DNA of 64,000 nt from Phoronis australis (Eukaryota > Phoronida > Phoronidae), in contig NMRA01000066.1 in NCBI GenBank assembly GCA_002633005.1, positions 739,136 through 803,135 on the forward strand. The letters are read 5' to 3'. The position numbers were made by a program, and so were the translations under genes. This document shows, piece by piece, positions 25,432 to 36,800 of the stretch (positions are counted from its first letter, which is position 1; every line of letters begins with the position of its first letter). The notes under the pieces are model-generated. The model did no database searches. It was not told the origin of the DNA and saw only the letters and a program-made list of their open reading frames with translations.

Positions 25432-25548
25432 TCCGCCCTAAAATTATCCCAGATGCCATTTGGCAGTTGGGGGTGCGAATAGTTGACGAGTGAAATCCTG
25501 GCTAATACTCTGCCCTACCCCCAACTTAGAATCCTGGATCTGCCCCTG
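25432..25548. mobile_element. hAT-like MITE, truncated, nested in TIR element copy 1
   Basis: It matches 44757-44884 (shared: CATTTGGCAGTT, AATCCTGGCTAATAC, ATCCTGGATCTGCCCCTGG) and is missing from TIR element copy 2, so it inserted after that family spread. The left terminal repeat is lost. Confidence 0.55.
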
Positions 25549-25599
25549 GACACGACATGAATTTGGCTACCTATTATAATTTTTATTAGTATTGCATTA

Positions 25600-25690
25600 A
25601 CATCACTATTGTTACTACTATTAATACTATTACTACTATCACTAGTATTACTGGTTTTCGTTTTAGTTATCGTTATCATTATTGTTATTA
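25600..25690. repeat. (TTA/CTA)-type microsatellite inside TIR element copy 1
   Basis: Degenerate ACTATTACT / TTATTGTTATT trinucleotide run; its counterpart in the inverted copy is 62145-62260. Both came with the transposon. Confidence 0.5.
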
Positions 25691-27731
25691 ATATTTTTAA
25701 ATTTATTTATTGAGGACACAATAGATGTTTAGCAAAGTGCTAATACATCGTAATCCTTAAAGATTTTAAAATCATGTCATTTATGCTTCAATGTTTTCAT
25801 CGGGCTTTCCATAGTGGGCGTCGAGTTATGTTCCAAAAGAATTTTAAAGGGGCTCCTATGTTTAGCTTTAACGACATTGTGAGGAAAGTCTTGACAGCTG
25901 TGGATGCAGAATAGGTCTACTTTTTGGAAGCGAACAGGCTGAGATTTAAAATCTTGTTTAGGAGTGCACCAACTTCAAAAATTGGTTATTTCTAAACTAT
26001 CGGCAAGCACTGTATTATTTGTAAATATAACTACTTCCATATGTGGTTTGCCACGAAGAAATAAATTCAGATCGCAATATTGTTACTGGCGTGTTGAAAA
26101 CATTCCTTGTCAAAGAACTGGGGATCGTTCCACGATGACGTGTACATGTAAGTTGAAAAATTGTGTTAAGTTAAACTCTGGAGGCAAACATTTTTCAAGA
26201 ACTAACGACTACTCGGCTGCGGTCACAGGGTCATTAGAATAGCGGGTTACGGACATACAAAACACGCAATCATTTTATGTGGAATGGGTCCCCAAATATT
26301 CTTAGAAAAGCCTAATAAGTAAGCACAATAATTTGAATAAGGTTTTATTGAAAGTGGATTGCATGGAACAAAAACTGCCAACGTAGAAGTCAGAGATTTT
26401 TAATTTGAACATTTATTGCAATGCATCAAAAGGATTAATATACCAAATTCCCTTATCTGCGAGCTGCAACGCAAAAAAGTGGCGCCTCATGAGTCACGTG
26501 ACTTCACGTCCATTAATAATAGAATATCCAATCTTTGTCCTTATTTATATATACTTCGAACTAACGACCAATGACTAAATAGCAATTTAATTCAAATTTT
26601 ATCCTAAGAGATAATGGAAAGAGAAAGTGCATGTTTTTAGTCCGAAAGGCCGACAGTCAGCTTTTTAGACTATTGCCCCTTTAAACTATCGACCTAGACC
26701 AGGTTTGAGCAAAATGATCATGTCCCATCAGAGGGCAAAATATTTTCTATTTCCCCAGCTAGGCATCCCATTTTTACGTATACACGTCACGATTTGACAT
26801 GTTGTTACCACCACTATTTCAAACAAGATTGACATCATAGGAACAATGATATTTCTTACGTCATTATGCCGCCACTTTTTTAAGCTAATGGCACGCCCTT
26901 CTCAAAGGCGATATTTTGCTGTTGCTTTGGCAAAATCTGTCAACCTGCCGGCAAACAAATGCGTGCTTTTATTTCCTTCCACGGCAACGTCTTTAAGAAA
27001 TTGTCATTAGTATCTAAGGTAATAGAAAGCACCCGCCTGCAACAGAAACTTTGGTTTTTTTGTTAATTTTGTGTGAAGCAGGGCAATTACTGCATTAGTG
27101 ATGACTCCAAGGCCGAAATAAGCCAAACTATCGTGGACTAAAACTGATGTCTTTTTCCTTGAAATAGGCTTCCGAAAATGAATTCTCCATGAAAAATGTT
27201 GTTATTGTCATTCGCTCCCGAAGAAGTACGATAAATATTAGCCAAATACGATGTCATTGTTGTTCTTACCAAGGGAAGTGTGTTTACTGTAAGGTCGGAT
27301 ACACAATTGGTTTAAGAGCGCTAACAAAAGATTGCAAACTCATTTCGTGAGGAGTTAACTGTACGCTGTACATTTTTGACCATACCATAAAACTACTCAT
27401 GTTAAAAAGTACATAGGGACACATGTGTAAAGTCTACCTGGCACTTTTGATAGAATTTCATTCACACAATCCGAGACAGAAGGCTTTAAGTGTGTCAACG
27501 GTTTTCCTCCGTGTGACAAATACCATGCAAACTCATGAAATATGACATCGCTTTCGTAAAATGTAACAATGGTACATTTCCCGCATGTACATTCGACGTA
27601 AATTGTAACAATTTCATAAAATGTAACAACTTGTAACATTTTAGGAGAGGCCTAGCAAAGTAAAATGTAACATTAACATAAATGTAACAATTGCTACACT
27701 TTACGAAATTGTTACATTTTACGGTGTATCA

Positions 27732-28221
27732 GGTCACACTTATCTTAAAATATAAAAGGCTGGTCCATTTCATGATATCGTAGATCTACTACTGGGTCAA
27801 TCAGCGTTTTTCTTTGCAAAGGGTTTCTAAATGCCCTTGATCTATTTGTTGTTGCATTTTTTCGGAATGCAGGAATTGTCCAGTCAGTCTAAACTGGACC
27901 AGTATCCCCCCAGGTCTCCTGCTTACGTTGACTTGATTTGGGGTCAATTTTCCAGATATCTACAACCAATTGTGTGAGGAGACGTTCTCGTCATTTAAGA
28001 AAATCTGACCTCTTTCTACCCAATTATTGATAACATACTCACCAGTAAAAGTCTGCACTGGTTCTATTACTGTGTGTCGATTACACTCACTTTATCAAGG
28101 CTCCATGAAAGCGAGGCCTAAAATTACACCAGGTTTTGGAATACCAGGTTTGAGTCGTTAACCTGGTTTTGATAAAACACCTTGATGAAATCGACTGTTT
28201 CAACATGCATTTACATAAGCT
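27732..28221. other. Unassigned, 3' flank of the TLDc exon
   Basis: No AATAAA close to the stop at 28222 and no other feature recognised. Confidence 0.35.
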
Positions 28222-28704
28222 TTAAGACACTTTGTAAGCTTCGCCAGCAACCCAGTAGCCAGAATATCCCAAGCTTGCAGGAAAACCAAATTCAGAAAGT
28301 GAAGGACATTGTGTCAGCGTAGGCAAGAGCACTGGCGATGAGTTAGATGCAGTCTTGCTGGTTCCGGTGGAGCTACCCGGCGTGTGCCACAAGTCGTTGT
28401 CCTGTACAGTCACTTGTAGTGCAATATGCGGAAATAGTAAATACAAATGCATCTTGATCATTTGCTACATCCTCGGACCAGTTTTTATTGATGTATACAC
28501 CATATAAATTGTCGTCGTCACCGCCTACTAAAACAAGTAGTGTGTGATTTATTCCTTCGAAACCGTCTTCTACATTGCTTACCCTCACAGACATGTTAAA
28601 GTCTAAGTTGAAGTGCTTGTCAGGGAGCCATTCCCGTATCTTATCCAAAAGTTCCGCAGTCAATAAGCCATTTAGAGCTGAAGACGAGACAAGAGGAGTG
28701 TAAG
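28222..28704 (-). pseudogene. TLDc-domain terminal exon with one frameshift
   Basis: A strong acceptor (ATCATTTCAG) precedes an open frame starting at 28704: TAELLDKIREWLPDKHF, RVSNVEDGF, LLVLVGGDDDNLYGVYINK, NWSED...DAFVFTI. The WLP start, DGF, GxY and DAFxF order is that of a TLDc domain. This frame stops at 28373. The neighbouring frame continues QDNDLWHTPGSS...YSGYWVAGEAYKVS to a stop at 28222, as a TLDc C-terminus would. One indel at about 28400-28430 (or a sequencing error) separates them. No upstream exon was found within the window. Confidence 0.55.
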
Positions 28705-30959
28705 CTGAAATGATAAAACTCGCTATGTATTCAAAAATGTATATATTTCCTCATAGAAAGTTTTTGCATACGGCTGATGCATTCCTCAGTGCCCAACAGG
28801 TTGTGTGGCGCATGGTACGGTTCTTTGTCACCACACTCATCACGTTTGAAGGCATAGTGCTGTTGGTGGATCCAGACAGATTACCATACTATCCTCTTGA
28901 TATATACATGTACGTTATGTGTGTTATTATATCTAGATACGTGGTATGCAAGCCAATTTAAACTCGGGCGAAGAATCTATCATACAAATCGAGTGAAGTA
29001 TTTTAAGACGCGCATTTAAACAAATCTTCGTTGACGTCACATATCCGGTTAACAGCACAGCGCCACCTGAAGTTTTTCTCACTTGTGCGATGTTTGGCAA
29101 AAAATAACTTAAAAACAAATTTGACTTATGAATGTAATTTTCTTTAATAAACTAAGGAACATAAATAGGTTGTTTCGGCCATGCCTAAAATTCATTTTCC
29201 CCTTTCTACGAGGGCTTTAATACAGCACGGCTAGGACCCGGAGATTATGATTTCCGTGTTTGGCGTAGTAATATGTTTACTATAGCAACACCTCATCCAT
29301 AGCCAGTTGGCAAAATGAAGTCGCAGGATCGTTTAGCTTTAGCTGTTTTCGCCTAGATTTTCACCAAGTTTGTTGAACTTTAAATTTTAGACGGTATATG
29401 ACGGTATTATGATTTGTGCTACAGTATATTTGGTTCAGTTGTCATTTGTCAGGTGTTTTTCAATTATTGAATATAGTGGCACTAACGCCAGTAGGTGAAA
29501 CATGAATCAATAACAACTCGAGGTACAACAACTACCGAAATTTTTATGTTCTTAGCCCACCAAATACCGTAATCTTTACAGCTTTCCCAGGGTTATTTTC
29601 TCTAGAGATGATAACGGTTACCTTATCTAGAGAAAATACCGAAAAGTGGTTTTGGCGTATTTCAATAAGTGATAACATACCTGTGTATGATAAAACTAGA
29701 TCCCTCATAAATGATATCAGCCGATCACATGATTATCTGTAACTGCATGGTCAGTAATTACACAATTGTTTACGTCATTTGTGATTTTTGGGAGGGAGAA
29801 TCTGATGTTTAAAAACGGAATTAGGAATTTGTCTGAAACCGTAAATGAACAAAATAGATACGGGAACCCCATGCAGTTACCGATGAATAAGAATATGAAA
29901 CAGAAAGTAAACGGCCAGCGTCCATACTAAAATATATCAAAATATTCCCTACGTTTCTGCTGCTTGTTGTGTATCACTGTCGTACTTTATTTACATATTT
30001 CTATTCTGTTCTGTGAAGTATCCAATAAATATATATCACCTTACAATTCGCAACGCCACCTGATAAGCACTGAGGAAGGTAGGTATGTCGAAATGTTTTG
30101 TGGAGTAACTAAGCAATTCCTAGATAGAAAAATAATTTCATCATGTAAGTTATACTTTACCAACATAGTGGAATCGTTTATATAGGTAAGAGCGTGGAAT
30201 CGGAACTTGCAGGCCCGCAGTCTCAGTCAAACTCTCTGCTGGCGTAGCTAAACCACAGTTAATCTATGGGAAAATATAGCACCCCTATTAGACTGGTAAA
30301 ATTACCCGCCTTGTCTTCAGTGAGTAACTGGCAGAATTGGCAATCTGTAATAAAAACACCAAAACAAAACGGATGTAACTGTCATTCCACGAGAATACCA
30401 ATAGGTCGACTCTAGGGCCACCGACTCAGATCTTGAAAAAATTGTGTGTTCTGTACATCCTGGTGGGATATGTTCAAAATGCTTATTTGAAAATTTTGGG
30501 CCATTATTTTTAAGTTAGAGCATCCCGATTATTTTGGCCCAAAATAGCTCACTTTTTGGTTCAAACGGTTCATTCGATGAAGTTGTTTTAAAACGGCTTC
30601 AAGTAACGGGAAAGAAAAAAATATTTACACTGCTCATGCAGAACTTGAAGCTCTCTATCAGAAGACAGTCTTTGACTTTTCAAAGGGGTTTCTGCTAACC
30701 TTCAATGATGTGTCAAATTTCGGGAAATCTTGTCACATTTTGTCTTGGATTTTTAGCCATTTCTGAGGTGCTCTGAGGCCAGTTTTCGCGGTGTTGGTGA
30801 TTTCTAATGATATTTTTCATCTGACTAAGAAAATTAAAAATACAAACATGGGCTTCTTTTGTGGTGCCTGTACATGTAGCTACATGTATATCTCATTAAC
30901 CTCATGAAGGGGCTTCATTAATTTTTGCAAATAAGTTTCTATGGTGATCAAATCAGTCG
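28705..30959. other. Upstream of the TLDc exon, unassigned
   Basis: Should contain earlier exons if the TLDc exon is live. The only candidate donor I noted on minus (CACAG-GTATGTT, near 29680) follows non-coding sequence. Confidence 0.3.
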
Positions 30960-31874
30960 ACGTCAACTTTTAGATAACGACATATTTAATAAATCCAAAG
31001 TACATGTAAACTTAGTCTGAGAAAAAAGAAAATAAGAGAGCAGTCTATGGCTGCCACTTTAGCAAATACACACGATCATTGCAATAGATTCCCGTCAAAT
31101 GTCCCGTCACACACACAAAATTTTTAGTCTTGAGATAACATTACCCTCGAGTTGTGTGAAAGAGAAAGTTAGCCTTAGTAGTACATGTACATCCAACGCA
31201 GACCAAGTTGGATTCGTAATAAATCGTGATTTATACGCACAATACTGCCACCAACTCTCTTTAAAAGCGCCACTTATGACAAAAATTGCAACAACAGGGA
31301 CCGCAACGTTTGCTCCGATTTATTGCAGTGGTCCGGTTTTTTTTAAATCAAGTAAACTGCACAGGCCATACACCCATCAAAGGTGCAAGATTCAAAAGGA
31401 GTCGGTGTGCAACTGTGCTTATACCAATGTACTATTTTGTCGTTTTAAGGCATGAATTCAGATTTTAACCGTTAAGGAATCTGTAAATTTACTGTCGACA
31501 GGTTAAAGGGGCTTTGATAAGTCATGAACCGATTCAGACTGAGCAATGTCCAGCTATACGCAATCCGTGAGCACGTTCAACTCGCATTACATACAACTAC
31601 AAGGCATTTGTGTGATTTAAGCTCAAAAGTGTTATTTAGTTCCAATTCAAAATAACAAACGTGAAAAATTTACAGCAAACAATGTACATTCACCGTCGTT
31701 CAGAACAAGTCGTGCAGAACTTTAGGTTTCCTCAAAAATAGTACAAATTCGTTTAACCTTTGTTTTTGCAATCAATATCCGTATGTCGCAAACATATTTA
31801 AGTCTGGTGTGTTCAGCCAGCTGTTGGACACATCACGTGACCTAATAAAATTAAATCTGAAAAATTTCTGACGC

Positions 31875-31947
31875 AACCGGTACTCGAATCCTGGACTTTC
31901 AGCTATCCGTGCAGACGTTCTAATCTACTCAGCCATTGGGATGACCG
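31875..31947 (-). repeat. tRNA-like SINE relic in duplicon A
   Basis: The minus strand reads ATGGCTGAGTAGATTAGA (A-box-like) and then GGATTCGAGTACC (B-box-like). A decayed partner sits at about 48530-48595 in unit B, so it predates the duplication. Confidence 0.45.
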
Positions 31948-32474
31948 GTGATGCGGCCAACAGGTGATGTGCATACCAGGCTTAAAATGTTTGCGATTCA
32001 TATCTCCACGCTGGCTTAAAATTTACATATTCATATACAATAGCCATATACACTTCGAATCATTAATAAAACCAATAAAATGTGCAAATTACAAATTTAT
32101 CACGGATTTTTATAATCTGGCTTTATTTTGACCGCTTATGACCGAGGTTCAATTAGCTTCATTGAAATGATAGCTTCAAAAAGCAGTCATGTTTGATAAA
32201 AGTGCCCAACTCATTTTTGATCACAACTCATCTCTCAAATATAAAGTTTTTAAGAATAGTTTTACACTCCTTGTTTTTCTGTCGCATTGTTAAACATTCA
32301 CTACAGTTACTCCGCTCTTCCTCCGGTAAAGTATGAATAGCGGATTTGCAGCGCAGACGAACTACGCATTGCGCATGTGCGAGTTACTTCCTTCGCGAAG
32401 GCTCATGGGATAGCTTGTGGTCAGGCATGTCTTGAGCAGGCTGGATAGTGTGTGCATTTGGAGTGATTTGCAAA

Positions 32475-32810
32475 CTAAAAACCATGTTTCATTTTTTGCT
32501 TTATAATACCAAGCAAGGCCTCTCTCTCGTTTGTAAACACAGCGTAGCTATGATCAGTGACCGTGTGACCGAGAGCACGACTGTCGCCGTGTTCAGTATT
32601 GGGGTTATCGGCGTTGATTTCGAAATCTCCTCCTATTTCAGACAAGTTGAGAGTTCTTGGGTTGCTTAACTTTTGTAGCTTTCGTCGTGGATATGCTAGA
32701 GACGTTAATTTTAAGTGGAAACTCCGTCGGAATGTTGTTCTCATAAGTCTTTTTTCCACCAGGAAAATGTTCGCTGCACACACGATGGCCCCTAGGCAAT
32801 TACATCGCAC
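32475..32810 (-). pseudogene. Open stretch inside the THAP transposon, possible transposase remnant
   Basis: 111 codons on the same strand as the THAP piece, including NLSEIGGDFEINADNPNTEH. It has no domain I recognise. Position within the terminal inverted repeats and shared strand are the only support. Confidence 0.25.
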
Positions 32811-33525
32811 TGGATGCCGCAGGCATTCAGGGGCGATAGTACATCCTCACAAAAAGTTACTCATTTCAAAATACAGCAAATAAAATCAAATGAACCCGGC
32901 ATACATATAGGAACACGGAGTTATAATTAACACATACCACGACTCTGGATACAATTTAGTCAGCAAAACTTGAACGAATCGATGAAAATCTGTCGCGGTT
33001 TGTTCGAGTTTCTCTCAGTCACGGTTACCGGGTGCCATTTTGAGGAAGTTACGTGAAATTACGCATGTTGACGAATAAAAAGTCCAAGGGACACACATCT
33101 TACAAGTTTCACCCGATACCTTCTCATGCTATTTTACAAGTGTCGCGCGCTAGCGTCACGCGCTTCGCTCAGTCTAACCTTGCGCCTAACTCACGGGATT
33201 CAGTTGACATGCTTTGTAGTTATCGCGCACGCGGTGATAAAATTAACGGCAACCAAAAAAGTGGAGTTGTAATTCTTCGCCAAAGTCAACTTAATTCTCA
33301 CAACTAAGCTTCATTAAAGATATGTATAGAAGTAGAAAGGACCAATGATGAAAGTAAGCGTTTTTTAAATGATAGTTTTAAGTGTAGAGTGTATTTTTGA
33401 CGAGGTGAAAACTCGAAATCGGTAACCCAAATCCGGTCACGGCCCGTTTAAAATACACTGGAGTAACGAAATGAGTACAGAAAGCGAATGGAAGTATTGT
33501 AGCCCCTACATGGCCAACCGAGGGG

Positions 33526-33753
33526 CTACGTGTTGCCTACTAGATGGCCCCGCGTTCGTTTGAATGCGCTAAATTTCCCCTTACTCCCAGGTCTCCTAAT
33601 GTTGTTTATCCATTTTTCACAAAGTTCTTGGTTTGCAGGGAACACATACAAACTCAGATTTTTATCTCTCTTGTTGTTTTTGAAGCAGCCAGGAACACAA
33701 GTGTATTCGCCGTAAGTTTTCTTCGCGCTCATACCGCGTTTTAAGCTTGTTAC
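33526..33753 (-). pseudogene. THAP zinc-finger fragment of transposon origin
   Basis: After an ATG at about 33753 the frame runs EYTCVPGCFKNNKRDKNLSL, then YVFPANQELCEKWINNI, with the THAP pattern C-x3-C, a conserved FP, and W about ten residues later. The later C-x2-H pair is not present: the frame reads TRGHLVGNT and stops. The zinc site is therefore incomplete, and this is probably a transposase remnant. Confidence 0.55.
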
Positions 33754-33855
33754 CATGGCCGCTTTCGGAATCCTGACCACAGCACCCACAATGCACCATT
33801 TTAACTAATTTCAATATGGCGTCGCTGCAAATCCGCTATTGAACAAGAAGTTTAA

Positions 33856-36800
33856 CTACAGAGCCGGTGTGCCCTCTTTTGCCTCGTTAGCAAGACCGAA
33901 CTGCTGTTGTGGGTACTGGTCGACCCCAGGGTACGTAGAGGGTGCGGCCTGCGGATTGTACAGGGGCTGTTGTTGATAACCTGCAAAATTTTGTCCTTGA
34001 AAACCGTATTGCTGCTGAGGGTAGCCCGTGGTCGCCGGCATGTAAGTCTGGTTAACTGCGGCAGCTGAAATAAGATGGTTTTGTCAATGAGTGTGTTTGT
34101 ACATCAAAGGAAACCGCTATCTGACACCTAATTTTACTTTCATATCGGTATCATACCTGAGTTTTTATCACAACAACTATCTGTAACCAAAACATTCTAC
34201 ATCCAGGCTAGATCTAATCCAAAAAATTTAAATCTAATTTTCACAGTCAACATGCGGACTTCCACCACCAGTTTCAATACACATCTCCTCAGTGGATTTA
34301 AATGTGGTCACCAAATTGACAGTTAAGCTCATTTTTTATTCTATTGTCCCCTAAATGCGAATGAGCCTGCAACACTCATGCAGGCCTTTGGCAATAACAA
34401 TGACATTTTAAACAATAGAGGAAGTTTCATTGTTAAAACTGTTTTGTAAAATATGGATTCCAAGACAGTAACTGGTACATGTATCTAGATACAGTAGCAG
34501 TAGTCAGTTCAATTAAAAATCGCTCGATAATGAGAACAATTGTATTTCATTCCAGCTATCCTTCTAATGTACATGTACAGGCTTTAATATTGTATCGAAA
34601 GGGTCATCTCGACGATGCTGCGCTGTCAATGCTAACCAATTGAAGCACTTTGTGGTTTTAAAAACATAACCAATCTCAAGCGGTCTCGAATATTTATAGT
34701 CGCCGAATGAGCCGGACACACAAGAAAGGTCAATGCGTACATGTATGCACGCCATATTCGAATTCGCAATTTTAGGGTCAGGTACACTGGAGCTAGAAGA
34801 TGATGGTTTAGCTGCTCTTGTTGCTAAGGGCAACGGTAAGGAATATCAGTAAACCAGTTTTATGACCTTAAATGGCCATGCTTTGGAGTTGAAAGGAATT
34901 TTGAACTTTACGTGTTGCTACATTGTACATGGGTGTTTTGATCACTTTCGGGGCTTACACGGGTGCTTGTTACAGTCTGGCATTCAAATAAATATTTTAA
35001 CAAGTTGCATTGTTATTTTGGCTGATGGTTCAATGGCACCAGTCGAATAATGCCGGTCTTAGGGTTGAATCATGAATTCGTAAATGAGGCAGGTATTAAA
35101 TACTTCGCTGTACAAATTTAAGCATGGGCGCACCTAGCTTAAAATAGGCAGGTCAAATTTTTGAGAATGTGAACCTTTTTCTAAACAAATAAAAAGAAAA
35201 ATTAAACCTTTCGCTGAAAAAAAGAAAAAAGGAGGTACGTTCAGAGCTATGAATTGTGCATTCGCTGAATTATCTTAGTTTCCGCCTCTTTTGTGGACTT
35301 TTGTCTCGTTTTCTACATTTTTGGACTTTTTGTTTCTCTGAGGCCGACCTTTTTGCCCACTTCGCCAAATGATCCCCTGAGCCCACCCCCTCTGAGTGCA
35401 CACACGTTAAGACAATTACATGCGACTTAAATTCTGCCAGATCTGCAAAGTTATGAATGTGTACCGTTGAACAAAACTTTAACATACTAACACAGTGCTC
35501 GAATAAACACAAAGTATACCACAATTACATGAATCTTTTTGAAACCTGTGCTTCTTTGTTTTAAAAAAGGCACCCATCACCATCATTTCTAGCAAAATAA
35601 TCGATCTCTTTACTAAAGCCAAACAAACGAAAAAGTTTTGAAGGAAATATCGTTTCGGCTCATCCACAATCCTCTCCTGCTGACCTTAAATGATATGTTA
35701 TGACAGCTACCTAAATTGAATCAAAACCGTTGCTTCCCCTTGGTGTGTTTTTGTTATAAATGAACAACGGGATATATTGCATCATCGCACATAGGCAGGA
35801 AATATTAGTAAACATAAACCTGTTGTGGTGACTGTGGCTACGTTTGGTCCATGACGTCTGCTGCCACCAGAGGCCGCTGCTGCACAACAGCAGCAGCAAA
35901 TGCAGATTGGAACGCCAATCAATAGTCCGAGACCGATAAGTGCACCAATCACAATGCCGATGATTGCACCAGTAGAAATGTAGTCGTCTGAAATACAAGA
36001 AAGCGAGTTTCCAACAGTCAGAGAACGGCATTTACGCTTCGTAAGTCGTAAAATGAAAGCTACTCATTTTTGTTTCCTGCTAATGCACAATTGGCGTCTC
36101 ATGTGAATGATAAAAGCAATATTAGATAAAGACACGGGGTCATTGTGCCACGAAATGAATGATCGATTCTGTTGAACAGTGACTACGTGTATTTAATTCA
36201 ACTGCTCACCGTAGTTAGTGACCTTCAAGTCTACGTTGAGCCCGTTCCTGCAAGTGGATGTAATACACAATGTCTTGTCGACTACGATGTAAACATAACG
36301 TTGAGTCGTGTAGTATGTCCAACCACTATTATATCTGTCCAGTTTTGCCTAAAATGATAATGGTAAAAAATGATACGTTTCAAAAGATCCTCTGTAATTA
36401 GTCTGCATGTACAGTGTGTATGCTTTGTCTATGTACATTAGTGCAGTGTAGTCTTTGTCAAAAAGAATAATAACAATTATGTTACTGGGGTGTCATCCTT
36501 TTGAAAGGTACATGTATGGTGTATGACCAGCTTCCATTTGGTTTTGTTCAGTAGTTTGCGCCTTGAATAGTTCATTTGGATGAATGATAATGCCATCCAT
36601 TTATGCAAAATGCATCACTCTGTCGCCGTTGATATTGATGCTTTCAAAGTATCTGGCGGACTAAAAATACAATTAGCCGCAACCACAATATTCAGGTTAC
36701 GTTCGCTATCTGTTTATATTAATTACCCTTTTTATTTTAAATTCTCAAAGTTAAACGTTCTTTTTTACATAAAAACCTCTTCAAAGTATAGAACTGTAGA

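Larger units (their letters stand above)
24950..27731. mobile_element. TIR DNA transposon, non-autonomous, copy 1 (2.78 kb)
   Basis: The ends read TGATACGCCGTAAAATGTAA inward from the left and, from the right, TGATACACCGTAAAATGTAA. Both terminal regions (24950-25130 and 27560-27731) consist of alternating-orientation copies of a GTTACATTTTACG unit, which would form nested hairpins and look like transposase-binding arrays. The interior contains a TAC/TTA-type microsatellite at 25600-25690 and a nested hAT-like MITE. The longest ORF (25964-26242) is not conserved as protein in the second copy, so I do not call a transposase. No clean target-site duplication is seen. Confidence 0.7.
32339..33837 (-). 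mobile_element. THAP-domain DNA transposon (ISL2EU-like), 1.5 kb, AT target duplication
   Basis: Perfect terminal inverted repeats AGCGGATTTGCAGCG are bounded by AT on both sides. Unit B at the same place (about 48985-48998) reads ...ATGAATTGAAC with a single AT, so it is a clean empty site. The element carries a degraded THAP zinc finger on minus and a second open stretch at 32475-32810. A THAP domain with 2-bp AT duplications is, as I recall, characteristic of the ISL2EU superfamily; P elements give 8 bp. The copy is too short to be autonomous. Confidence 0.7.

Noticed and set aside
25964-26242. 92-codon ORF in TIR element copy 1 as transposase fragment
   Set aside because: The homologous region of copy 2 keeps the DNA similarity but not the reading frame, so it is not behaving as a coding region.
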